Part shown: positions 10,751 through 22,140 of the stretch, piece by piece
Numbering within the stretch: the stretch's first letter is position 1
How the letters are laid out: every line of letters starts with the position of its first letter
Assembly (NCBI GenBank): GCA_013396915.1
Contig: VWZL01000355.1
Coordinates: 434,001 to 498,000, forward strand
Origin: Stercorarius parasiticus
Lineage: Eukaryota; Chordata; Aves; Charadriiformes; Stercorariidae
Reading direction: 5' to 3'
DNA length: 64,000 nt
Made by a program: the position numbers and the translations under genes
Notes under the pieces: generated by a model
Databases searched by the model: none
What the model was told of the DNA's origin: nothing
Seen by the model: only the letters and a program-made list of their open reading frames with translations

Positions 10751-13200
10751 GTAACATTCTTTCCTTCCCATTTGAACTAAACATGAAAAGAATACATTTC
10801 GCCACAGGGAAAAACCAAAATGATCAAAAGTTTTCATTCAGACAAAATTAAAATTCTGATTTTAAATGCTAATGATATCAAAGAGTTTCAAAGCAAGAAT
10901 TGTTTTCACAGGAAAAAAACCACAAACACAAGCCATATGAAATATCATTCAAGACTGCCAATTATTTTTGTAGTCCTTCATTACTTCTAAAATTAAGGTT
11001 AGATAACTGAAATCCCACCAAAAACAAAGAGAAAGATAAACAGCTTAGGCAAACTGAACAAAGCTACTTGCTGAGGGCTGGATGTGAAAACTGTGCCAGA
11101 TTTGGTAACCTCACATGGAAAGAGATCCACAGGAGAAAAGAGATGGCTTTTAAACCATTAAGTCTTTTTTTCCCCTATATTTGGTCTTTGCTTTTCACTT
11201 CTGCATTTGTTGGACAAATACTCTATTTTCTTTTTATTGCAACATTATACCCAAGAATAGATTGATAACTTTGGTTTTAGCTATTGTTAAAGAAAGGAAG
11301 TGTCATGCTGCAGTGCATGTTCAGAAGTGACAGCAAGAGTTAGAATTTTCAATTCTGTAACACTGAGGATCCCTTAGGACATTTTAAGTCCCTTGGCATG
11401 ATGTTTTCCTAGTCTTTTTTTAATTATTTTTTAATGCAGCCTATTCATCCTATACCTTGCACTATATCCTGCTTATTATGTGCCATTTCCATCTGCCAAA
11501 ATGGTTCCAGATGTTTGATTTCAGATTGCATCCAGAACCATGCCTATGAGATAAATTATTGCCTGCCCTTTACAGGTACAAAAGACTTCTCTCCCCCAGT
11601 CTCTGGTTTTGTTCTCAGATAGAGGTATTAACCCTCCTGCAGAAAATATAACCTCCATCACTAAGGTGGAATACAAATGAGCAATTAACCAAAGCCATAT
11701 ACTTTTAGCACTGGTTTTCCACCACCTGATTCTCTAATGGGGCTTTGACGTGATGATATATATGTCTTCACCCTGTATGGAGCAGAATTTTAAACCGAGT
11801 TGTAACAACTGGGAACAATATGAGAGCTTTCTCGGAAAGTAAATGGCAGGGAAAACTACATGCCACTACCTGAAAGGCCATTAATGTCTGTCAGAGAAAG
11901 AAAGGTTATTTAATGCCAGAAGAATTGATACTGTACTTAGGCCAGCCCAAATGCTTATCCCACTGGTGAGATAACTTTCTATTCTGTGAATTAATTTATG
12001 AATCGTCTCTGAAGATGGAAAACTTCTCCAATTACTGCTTGTAGTTTAGCACCAGCAAACATGCTCTCATTTGAGAAGCTGGCAATCTACCATGACTAAA
12101 ATACACATTGAGTAGCTAACATATAGAAGGAGAAAAGATGAGTCTGCTACCAACAGAAAAGTTCTTGGTATTTAAAGCTTTTTCAAAGACTACTGAAGGC
12201 AACAGGAGTTTGCCCCCGTCATAACCTAGGTGTATCGACACAAATCATACTTGGCCAAAATTACTTGTGTTTATATAAGGCTTTAATGTGTGTTAGTGGA
12301 AATTATTGTATCTATTATGCTGTCTTTTCCTTCCTTTATGTGCCCACCTGGGAAATATGGAGGATGTAAAACTCTGCTAAGATCAACTTTCCTTGGCAGA
12401 AATATTTTTATTATCCCTCTATTTCTTAATACCCAGCACAAATGTTGAGGAAAACTAGTTCCACATAAAGAAACTAATTTGCCTCCTCATCATTATATTC
12501 ACAGGGATTGCATTTCAGCAGTTGGAAAGAAGTAAGGGAATATTAAAATCTTTAGATAACTGTCGACAATTATGTGAGTCTGGAAATATTGCCTATAAAG
12601 GGAGGAGGTCTCTCATGCTGCATTGTTTGTGACTGTCCAAACAGCAATAAGCAGGTGGAATGCCTGAGTCTGGATTCCCTCATCAGTATGCACATGATCA
12701 AAATTCAGCAGAAAATCACTGTAGCATATTAGGTACCACTAGTCTCAATTAAGGACAATTAGCGGTGCCACTGCGCATATGAGTGAGACAGATTATTGTG
12801 GCACCAGAGACAAAACAGACTCAGAACAGGAAACAGAATATGGCTTTAACATCCTTAAGTGTTGTTTATGGCAATTCATAAATGTTTCGCACCATGTTTA
12901 TCTGAAATTTATGGTGTTCTGAAGCAAAAACTGAAACTTGCTAAAAAGAAAAAAATGAAGTATCGAGAGAGAAAAAGAGAAATGTACTAACAAATATAGC
13001 CAAAAATCCTTCAGCTTAATCAGGTTATTACAAAATCTACCTTTCCAGAAAACAAATGAGAGTTGATTTGAGCTACGAAAGCTAAAACACAACTGTCTGT
13101 CTCCTACTCATTTCGTACCCAATAGAAAGCCACGTAAAATTACTTTGATAGTGAATTCAAATATTATGCTATTTAAAAGCATTTTCTTTTAGCCGTGAAA
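10751..13200. other. Unique AT-rich sequence, nothing recognised
   Basis: No repeat family, no long frames and no notable microsatellite. Confidence 0.5.
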
Positions 13201-14800
13201 GCTTTAAAATCAGTAGTTTTACAGTGTCAGGTTGAGATGAGGGTTCAGATTTAAATCAGGATTAGAAAAATCTAAGATTCAAGAGGAGAATTCATTGCTA
13301 TATATTTTGGGAGTTACTAGTTGGAAAGAGAATTTTCTCTGGCTCAGTCTCCATTTTGGGCTACTGCTACAATTTGAGTTAGAGTCAAGAAAACTAAAGG
13401 ATCAAGGGCTGAGTTTATTTCAGGATGTCGATACTTTGAAGGCTGAGGAAGAGACAGGGTGTTACCTGTACCTGAAAATGAACTGCTGATTTAAGAGAAG
13501 GGGCTTTCTTCCATAGCAACTGCTTAGATTTGAGGTCGTATACGTTATTCATGATAAAAAGGCAAAGAGTTTCATGTCAAGAGAGCTGTGATGATTCGGA
13601 AGAGAGCTGATGGTGGTTAAGCACAAAGAACTTCTTAAACAGAAAGTCCTCGATGCGCTGAGTTGTACTTGGATGAAAGGAAAGTTCAGAGTTCGTGAGG
13701 TAAAATTTATATTGTATGTTCCTAGAGTTGAAGAAGTAAAAGGCATCATTTGGTCCCAGGGAGAGTAATGGCATCAGTGGGAAATGTTAGTCCCTAAGGT
13801 CAGATTTAGTCTTGGGTTAAAGCTGGGCTTAGCTTTAGGAAAAACAATGATGAGGAAACAGTTTTGTTCAGCCTATGAATACCGTTTACAGATTGTTACA
13901 GACCTGCCTCTGGCCCACAGACAGAGGAAGGGCTAGATGTCAAAGAAGTATTTCATTTGGTGAGAAATCATTGAAATATAGCTCTATATCTACCTGGGAC
14001 TGCACTGTAGTTCATCTTAGAAAAGAATTAGCACCTGTTAAAGTTTCGCAGTTTTTTTCTGAAGCAGCGTACAGAACTAGGAAAAAGGCTGCTGCTTTTA
14101 GTTAGACCAAAAGGAAAGGAGCTGTGGCCTGGGAAATACCCTGGTTTGAGGGACACGAAGACATCAGCTTGGTGCTGGGTTTGAGCATAGCTATGTTAGG
14201 GAATCTAAGAAAAGGTTCAAGAGGTGAAACTGCAGCAATAAATTCAAAGGACTGCAGCTTTGGGTTCGAGAGTGCCATCTAACACTGAGGATGGACACAA
14301 ATTTACACTGGATCAGATTTGCTTAAGAAAATTCAGCTAAGGTTGAAAATGCAGAAAGAGCTTTGCAAAAGTGTGATGCTGGGAAATAAGAGCTTGGCAG
14401 GTGACACTTCGGGCAGATGTTGCCCCAGCTTATCTTGTCTTTACATTTCCAGGGCTGAGAATAGGGTTAAGACATCATCCGGGCCTAAAATATTCTTTTT
14501 CTTTTGAGGGGGTGAGGAATGCTCCAGTTTTGTGCTTCTTCATGTTTTGGAGGGTAGGATTAAGGTTAAGCAAACAAGAGGTGATCAAGACAGATTTACT
14601 GCTGAATGTTGGTGAGGAAGAAAAGGCCACGGTCTACCAGTTTCCAGGAGTAGTTTGGTTACCAATTGTCAGTTTTTTCCTCCTGAAATCAACTTTGACT
14701 CAGGATTGGGCCCACAGCCAACTGCCTTCTCGGGGGGAGGACAATTGCCACCATTTAATGCGAACAGACGGCTGTTTACTCCTGCCTGGGCTTACAGGGT
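13201..14800. other. Purine-rich stretch on + with dispersed GGTTA-type motifs
   Basis: The + strand is visibly enriched in AG-rich words over about 1.6 kb. GGGTTA, GGTTAAG, GATTAAGG and TTAGGG variants recur, for example near 13640, 13815, 14205, 14465 and 14565. Several + frames of 60-134 codons (such as 14401-14805) come with it, as expected when few T-initial stop codons are available. No clear period or transposon identified. Confidence 0.35.
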
Positions 14801-15925
14801 CATGAAGACAGCTGGTGTCAATTGTTCCCAGGAGACAAAAGCTTACTTGGGGGGTGATGCAGTGCCCTGGGGCTTTTTTATTCATAATTTATTTAATATT
14901 GCCTAAATGGCAATCTCTGTCATAAATAGGCTTCTACGGTATTGCAGCAACAATGAAGTGATTAGGATTAAATAATGTTTATTCTATTTATTCCCCCATT
15001 ACTAAATGGATCAGAGCACTCTGGTGCTTAAGGGCGAGTTTAAAATGACCATTTTATGAGATATTCATCCTTACTACTGTTATTCCAAAATCCTGAACCC
15101 ATTACTCAGACCAAAGTCCCAGAGACTACATAATTGATTCCATTTTTACTAACGTGCCTTCTAGAAGTACAAACCTTCTTTACAAAACTAAAGAAAAATA
15201 TACTCAGGAACAGAATGTATTTCCCCTAAACCACAAATTTAACACAGAAAATCTTACAAAGAAGTATGACGAGGAGAAATAATGATCCTCTGTAAATGTA
15301 TTCACTTGAAAGCAGATCTGAAGCCTTCAAAAAAGTAGTGCTCCTGTGACCAGACTCCATCATATCAGTCGCTATTTCCATTCTGTACCTTTTATTCTGC
15401 TTTAATTGAAAGTGAAGAAAACAATGCTAACTAAAAGTAACGGTTCATGCAATTAATGGAGAGACAGTGTCTCACAGAGATTCACGTTGGGTCATGGACA
15501 GTCTCTCTCAGGCAGAGAGTCTCAGGTGGGAGATGCGAGAGCACGGCTTGTATATCTGACAACCAAAGTATCACTTGTCACAACTCCCAGTTGTCTGTGC
15601 GGACAAAGTTCAGTAATTATTGCTAGACCATGATGCCTTTCTGACAGCTCATTGTTCTCAAAGCAGTTCTTTAGCTGATGGCCTTTTCAGAGAGAGGTGG
15701 ATTCTCCACCTGCAGCCCTTCCCGCTCCCGCTGCTTTTCACTGCTGTTGACTTTGTGTAATATGTGATTCACCTCAGCCAGCGCTCCCTGACAGCATCAG
15801 TTCTGGATAGTTTCAATCAGTGATCTAAGCACAACATTAAACCCTGTAAGAAACGAGTAACTTGGCATAGATATGAGTGGGCATTAATCACATGGAATTT
15901 TCCCAGTTAGGGGACGGTTTAATTA
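14801..15925. other. Unique sequence, nothing recognised
   Basis: It contains a quasi-palindrome GAGACAGTGTCTC near 15462-15475, followed by further GTCTCTC/GAGAGTCTC words up to about 15525. No gene or repeat family recognised. Confidence 0.5.
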
Positions 15926-15958
15926 GGATGCACACACAGACACAAACACCCACACGTC
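15926..15958. repeat. Imperfect CA-rich tract
   Basis: Short ACACACAGACACAAACACCCACAC run. Confidence 0.7.
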
Positions 15959-18100
15959 TATATTTTGTCATGGTTTTTTGCGTCCAGCACATCCCACGTC
16001 ATTCAGTCCAGCCATTTCAATGGCAGGGCTCTTCCTGTTGAGAATATGCAGAATATAGTGGCATTGTCTGTCATTACACTTTTGATCATTTCTCGCAAAG
16101 GCATAAGGCATAAGATCTTCCATCCCAGTCAAAAAACCAGATATGTTCTTCTTCATCTTCCTTTGTCCGACAGTGGCCCTAAAATGTATCACATAGAAAC
16201 AAATGAGTCAGAATAGCCAAAAGCGTAGCTTTCATCCCTAGGCAAAAACTAAGTGATGCTCAGCTGGGAACCTCTTTGAACCATGTTGGATCCATATATC
16301 GCTTATACTTGTTTGATTCTATTAGAGACCACATCTCACCCAGCAGACATCGCCACTCACTGTTTTAATCTTCTTGCTTAAAACTGTATTTTTATTTTAT
16401 TCTCATTAATGACTACATTTTCCACGGCACATGTATTTTTACGTGTATTTGAAGTGTCAAATGTAACAACATGATGCATCATTTCTTCAGTTGTCACTAA
16501 AGGCCACTGTAAATTGGTAAGGTCATTTTAGCATTTCGACATGTCCCTTTAGGCCATTCTCATTTAATTCCATAGATGGTTCAAGTCTTCTGCAGCAGCA
16601 GCCTGTACTTCAACAGAAGAGGGTAAAGCAGTTCCCAGTTCACCATTTCGTACTTGAAGATCTCTCCCCATCAGATCCACAACCATAACAGTTTTGTTGA
16701 AAGGTCTCATTCAGCATTGCTGTTTGGCAGGCTTGGCGCTTTTCTACCAGCCCTTACATGCAGTTAATTTGCAGCAATGCTGTCCCAGGAGTAGATTGTA
16801 GAGAAAGCAGTGGCTGAGTGGCTTCTCTCGCTTTGCAATACTCTACAGTTTCTCCCATGATGCTGCCGTGCCCAGACTTGATGAATGGGAGTAATGAAGT
16901 GATACGCCATCCATCCCATGCTCTTCTCATATGCCTGGAAGGCAAAGTCAGGGTCCTATCCTAGTTTGTTCCTCCTTTGCACTGAAATCTGAAGACTGTA
17001 AAATCTCCAGATTGACCTCTGGATGAATGACAGAGATCACTCATTCTTTTCTGTCAAAGCCCAGAAAGCTAGTGACAATTTCAGCCTACATTAAAAAGGC
17101 TGCGGGTAGGATAATTACATCATAGAGGCCACAATTAATCTTCCTAGGCATCCTCCAAAACCAGTGGTAAGCCACGTGCTTACACAATCTGGGTCATGAC
17201 ACTGCCTCAACCACTTGTCCACGATAGTCGGTGCTTCACTCTTAACACTCCCCAGGATAACTTTGGCCCATGTCAGAGAGCACTGTCCCAGACACTGGCC
17301 AGGTTTTGTTCAATGCAAACAGCCTGGTAGCAGTTTGGAGACCATCACCGTGGTTTGAAGAGGAGGAGGGTCAGGGTAGGTCGTACTCAGCAGGGCTCTT
17401 CTGCCTAATGATGTTTTACCAGTTTTATTTAGGTACATGTGAGGAAGGACTATCTCCCAGAAAGCATAAGCCCCTGTCTTGAACAAGAGAGGACGCCTAA
17501 TCGTACTGGACTAAAATTAGCCTTTGTGAACACCTCCACTAGTATTTTATCTGAACATCAGGCAGTGACTATCTTTTCCTATAAGCCTGCTGTGATGATG
17601 CATCATAGGTAGCAAGTATTTAAAAAACCAATATCCCTTTTTTCGCTATTTCATGCGACATGTGACAAGGGGCTATTTCTGTTGTACTGCCGTGTTTAGT
17701 GAATGCATTAAGTGCCCCAGAAAGACTTCTGCATCATCATCATCCATTTGTCTTCTAGCTGTATGTTCATGAGTTTGTCTTTCAGTTTGCTAGTGGCTTG
17801 TAGTGTCTGACGTGAATGCTTTTATTGAAAGCCTTGTTCTGCATTCCTCGAAGTACTGCTACTGGGCACCAACAAACATCACTGACCACCTTCATTTTAT
17901 GATGCATCTATCTCCCTCTTTTCTGTCTACTCACCCAGTCTTTCCTTCATTTATTAGCACATACTTTATCTCGTTTTGCATTATTAACTGCATGAGTTCC
18001 TGTTTTCTTATTGATTGCTAACACGTTTGAGAAGCAAAATTTTCAGCATAGCCACCACAGTCTCTCATTAACCACAAAGTCACTTTTTATTATATTCAGC
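15959..18100. other. Unique sequence with short minus-strand open segments
   Basis: On the minus strand several frames of 60-75 codons occur (15968-16192, 16754-16945, and around 17100-17300 and 17650-17790), separated by stops and frame changes. They give word-like peptides but no reverse-transcriptase, integrase, protease or other motif I can name. It may be chance or a very old coding relic; I do not assign a function. Confidence 0.25.
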
Positions 18101-18760
18101 TACCTCAGTTTGATGAATTGCTGCTTATGCAGAAAGGAAGTTGCCAACATCCGTGGGCTTTGGGATTGAAATGATCCCTCCTTCCTGGCCCATTGCAGCC
18201 TGGCACGGGGCACCCTCACACACAGGAGTTTCTCCTCCCCCAACCCCACAGACATGGCTTCTGCTGGCTCCCAGCGCCTTCCATCCCTCTTCACTTTCCC
18301 AGGCTCAATCTTCTTCAGTCTTGACCCCTGCCTGTCTCCTTTTTAATCCTGCCTCTAACTATTTTTTCTCCACTAGTTCCAGTCTTTCAGTATTTGCACC
18401 CAAAATTGATATTTCTGATATTGTCACCAAAGCAATCATGGCTTTACCTCGTGCTACTGATAAATTACCGAGGCCCTGTTGGCCTTGCAAGGTTACATCC
18501 TCTAAAAGGTCCCCATCGCTCCCCTCCTGTTACCCGTGAAGCTTGATTACCTCTCACGTAACCCCCCCGTGCCATACAGACATCCCTCACGGCACTGTTT
18601 GTACTTTTTGCACCACCTCACTTCGTTACTTGCCATGTCCAGTGATTTTTCATGTCATGCCCAGTTATTTCCCAGGGTCTGCTCATTTAGCTAAACCTCA
18701 GGCCAGGGCCACGTCGCCTGCCTGCATACCTTAACACTTTATAAGCTCTAGTAACTGCTC
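18101..18760. other. GC-richer, pyrimidine-rich block with low stop density
   Basis: The + strand is C/T-rich and richer in GC than the flanks. It is open for 132 codons on + (18141-18539). The opposite strand is also nearly open: one - frame over roughly 18500-18120 has only two internal stops. The word CGGTAATTT occurs twice on - (CTCGGTAATTT-like, near 18460 and 18765). No motif supports a protein family. Confidence 0.3.
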
Positions 18761-21739
18761 AAATTACCGAGCTTAGCTTTATAGCATAGCTCAATAACAT
18801 CCATGATCTCAGTTGGTTTTTCAATACCTATTTTTATAAGTTTTATTATTGTCTAACTCCTGGAATTAGTGCCTGACTTTGTCTAGTGATTTACAGTTCC
18901 TCACACACTCCCATAGGAAGCTGCACAGTTCTTTAGCGCTTCTGCATGTTGCACTGTCGATGATCTCAAATTTTGCCATTTCTCTGTAGTGCTTAACCTG
19001 TGGACACCCCAGGCCATTACTTGCCTTCGCCTGTTAGATTTGTTCCCACAGCGAGAAACATAGAAGATGCAATTTCTTCCATTTTAGTGAATGATTCCGT
19101 TCACATCCAACACCAACTATCGAAATTATCACTCATAAAAATCCTGGTAAGGTACAAACAGACTTTTTGTACCTTACTGCAGCATCAGCAACATTGCAAA
19201 GCTGTGAGATGGTCAGCAGGGCCCTTCAGCAATGATTAGAAGGTGCATGCAAATTCACCATGCTTTGAATGCTAACAGCTGCTCCTGTTTCCCTATGGCA
19301 TGGTAGAAATGCTTTGAAATCTAATATAAAGGCGCATTCTAAAAACAAAACTATGCAAAGGCCACCTTTGTTTGCACACAATATTAGCCAGTGCCTGGGT
19401 AATTCTGTTCACAATCTGCTAGATTGCCTTAACTTACCACTGTGTGGAATATTTCAAAGCCAATATTTTGCTGAAGGGCCAAATACCTGTATTAATCTAC
19501 GCTTGATAATAGAGCTGAGTCTCACAGTTATAGTTTCTAGCATTTTCCTGATTCACAATATCAGGTCTGAGAAAATGACACTGTGCTAATTCATCTGCAT
19601 TAGAACACTTCCTATGACCAGATGCATTATTGCCGCTGCATTGTTTTACAAATCTTCTACCGAATTAGAAATGGATGCTTTTCATTTCATTTACTTCCTA
19701 AGCAAAAAAGTCTAAAATTTTCCAGAAGTTATTTAGTGAATACATTTAAATCCACCACAGAGGGAAGCAGTTTCTAACTGTTATTGTTAAAACGCTTGGA
19801 TGGCAGAACTAGCTTCTAATTTTAGAAAAGTAAGAGTCATTATCTGAATTCAACAAATGCAGTTCCTACAGAAGTCTGATAAATTGCTTCAAACTGGCTT
19901 TTCTTATTACTTGCAGGCACACAGTTTGAAAGAAATGATATATAACATTTCAGGAAAAAAGTATGAAAGGAATATATAGGTATATGCATATATGTAAGTA
20001 GAAATATATACATAAAAATGTACATAAATAAAAATACAAGTATATACAGAAGTCAATACATATCTTTATATAGGCAGAAAATATGTGTTTATCATAACCT
20101 AACCATTGAACTCAGTAGTATGTAGCTCCTTTCACGTCCACGGAATTGCTATATTCATGGATCTGGTCCTGTGACTTAACGTTGGATCACTTAATTTTTA
20201 TCAGGTAAGGAATGGTCCTTACACATTAAATAAAATGTATTAAAACACACATGCACAACTCCACACACATGATATTCAGATATATCTGCATGTCCATTGC
20301 GCATGAAAAGGCAAACAAGTCTTTTCTATCCTAAATAAATACAAGTAAACAAAATAGGTTGCAGAAGTACAGAGAATGATTCAATATTTAAACAAACATC
20401 AAGATTTGTTGCTAGATCTGACTTCAGGTCTCATATATACTGCAGAATTTAGGTGGATGTGTACCCTGTAGTTCACAAACAGAGAATGTGTATTGCAAAG
20501 CATGAGATCTGGTCTTCTTTTGCTCAGTACTTTATCTTTCCTCTTAGATGGTATTTTTTTTAATACATTGTCATGTAACAAAATTCTAAATAAAGAAAAG
20601 AAGATAACCAGCAGGCATGTCTGTCTTTGCTTTTTTTCTATCATCCCTTGCTTTTGTCCTCTCTAAAGCTTTTCATCATATAAGCTTCCTCCAGCAAATT
20701 CAAGAGTTATTGTTCTGTTGGTAGCCTTCATCCCATACCCTGTCAGAAATGTGTGACAAGTTCTTTCCCCACCATGCTTTCTATGCAGCCCTGGATAATC
20801 TCTATACCAGTACCAACCTGTATATCCTCCCTTTTCAGTCCAGTAGTCCTATTTAACATTATTTGGCCTGTTAGAACTGCTCTTCCACAAAATCTACACA
20901 CACCTTTACACGTATTTCCCCAATAATTCTTACTGAACACAACACTCATAAAAGCAATAGAAAAAACCCCCGATCATGTTAGTGCTTAGGGTGAATGTTA
21001 ATTAATTCAAGAGTATATTAAATCTGCTTATAGTAATAACACTTAACAGTCTACATTTTTCAAAAATTAACACTGTATATCTTAATGCAAATACTGTTTG
21101 TGTGCTTCCTGTGTATGTTGCTCCAAAACTGACATAATTCAGAGCTAGACATATCTGTGATATAGCAAAGGTGGTTCCACCTAACATGAACGTGAGTATC
21201 GCTGTGGGTTAAAGAAAGGAATTATTAGAACTCTAATCTTTTTAGTAGGCTGGTGGATTTTCTTGATGTGGAATCTATGAAAGAAGAAATGTTTTTGCTG
21301 CAGAAAAGTTAAAGGTGATTTTGATCATATATTCCACCCACTGACTGCCTGAATGTGATGAGAAACCTTCAACCACGCAGTCATTCTCTCAAGTCTTCTA
21401 TTTTCCTATTTGTGAAGTAGAGATAGTATCAGATATCTGTGTCAAAAATATCTATAAATAATTACACAAATATTTAACACTTTTTTTTAGGGAATATATT
21501 AGTGCCAGAGCTGCTTCAGTTTCCACAATGACCTCTCACAAGCATCAGCTGAATTTTCCCTTTTTAGAAACAATTGGAGAATAGTCTTCTCTGAGGTGAG
21601 TGTGTTCTTAACCATCCTTTGCCTCTCTGTGTTGCACTCCGTCTAAGTAGTAAAGCCCTAAAGGGATGTATGTGCCCAAGTGGTGCATCATAGTGGTCAT
21701 CCTTAAAAAATATTTTAATCTAAAAAAAGGGAGCCACCG
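18761..21739. other. Unique AT-rich sequence
   Basis: It includes a TA/TATG-rich low-complexity region at about 19961-20060. Frames up to 106 codons (19269-19589) have no recognisable content. The 19370-19700 part is rich in ATTA/TAAT words, which is not evidence of function by itself. Confidence 0.5.
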
Positions 21740-21988
21740 AATCACAGAATCATTTAGATTGGAAAAGACCTTTAAGATCATCAAGTCCAATCATTAACCC
21801 AGCACTGCCAAGTCCACCTCAGCATGACCCATGTCCCTCAGCACCACATCTACGCGTTTTTTGAATCCCTTCAGGGATGGTGCCTCAACCACTTCCCTAG
21901 GCAGCCTGTTCCAATGCTCGACAACCCTTTTAGTGAAGAAATTTTTCCTAATATCCAGTCTAAACTTCTCCTGGCGCAACTTGAGGCC
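21740..21988 (-). mobile_element. CR1 LINE 3' end, interrupted by assembly gap
   Basis: Read on -, the copy ends in the CR1 3' tail (right-to-left 'atgattctgtgattc'). It contains the antisense of 'ttggacttgatgatcttaaagg', the 'cctaggcagcctgttcca' segment and 'ctaatatccagtctaaacttctcctggcgcaacttgaggcc'-like sequence at 21940-21988. The element would normally continue further 5', but the sequence runs into Ns. The DNA after the gap is not CR1, so the 5' boundary lies in or at the gap. Confidence 0.93.
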
Positions 21989-22033
21989 NNNNNNNNNNNN
22001 NNNNNNNNNNNNNNNNNNNNNNNNNNNNNNNNN
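21989..22033. other. Assembly gap (45 N)
   Basis: Unresolved bases. Open frames drawn across it are artefacts. Confidence 0.99.
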
Positions 22034-22140
22034 TCCCCCCAACCCCAGCCCCACCTCATGCCCGGCTCCCTGCCGCCGTTCCGTGCTTCCCACCGAACAC
22101 CAGTCAACCTGCCTATGCTTCACCTAATGTCTGATTCCAC
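22034..22140. other. C-rich flank of the gap, G-quadruplex-like on minus
   Basis: The first bases after the gap are CCCCCCAACCCCAGCCCC. On the minus strand this is GGGG-CT-GGGG-TT-GGGGGG running into the gap, so one more G-run inside the gap would complete a quadruplex motif. The following 80 bases are GC- and CpG-rich with no recognised family. Confidence 0.6.
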
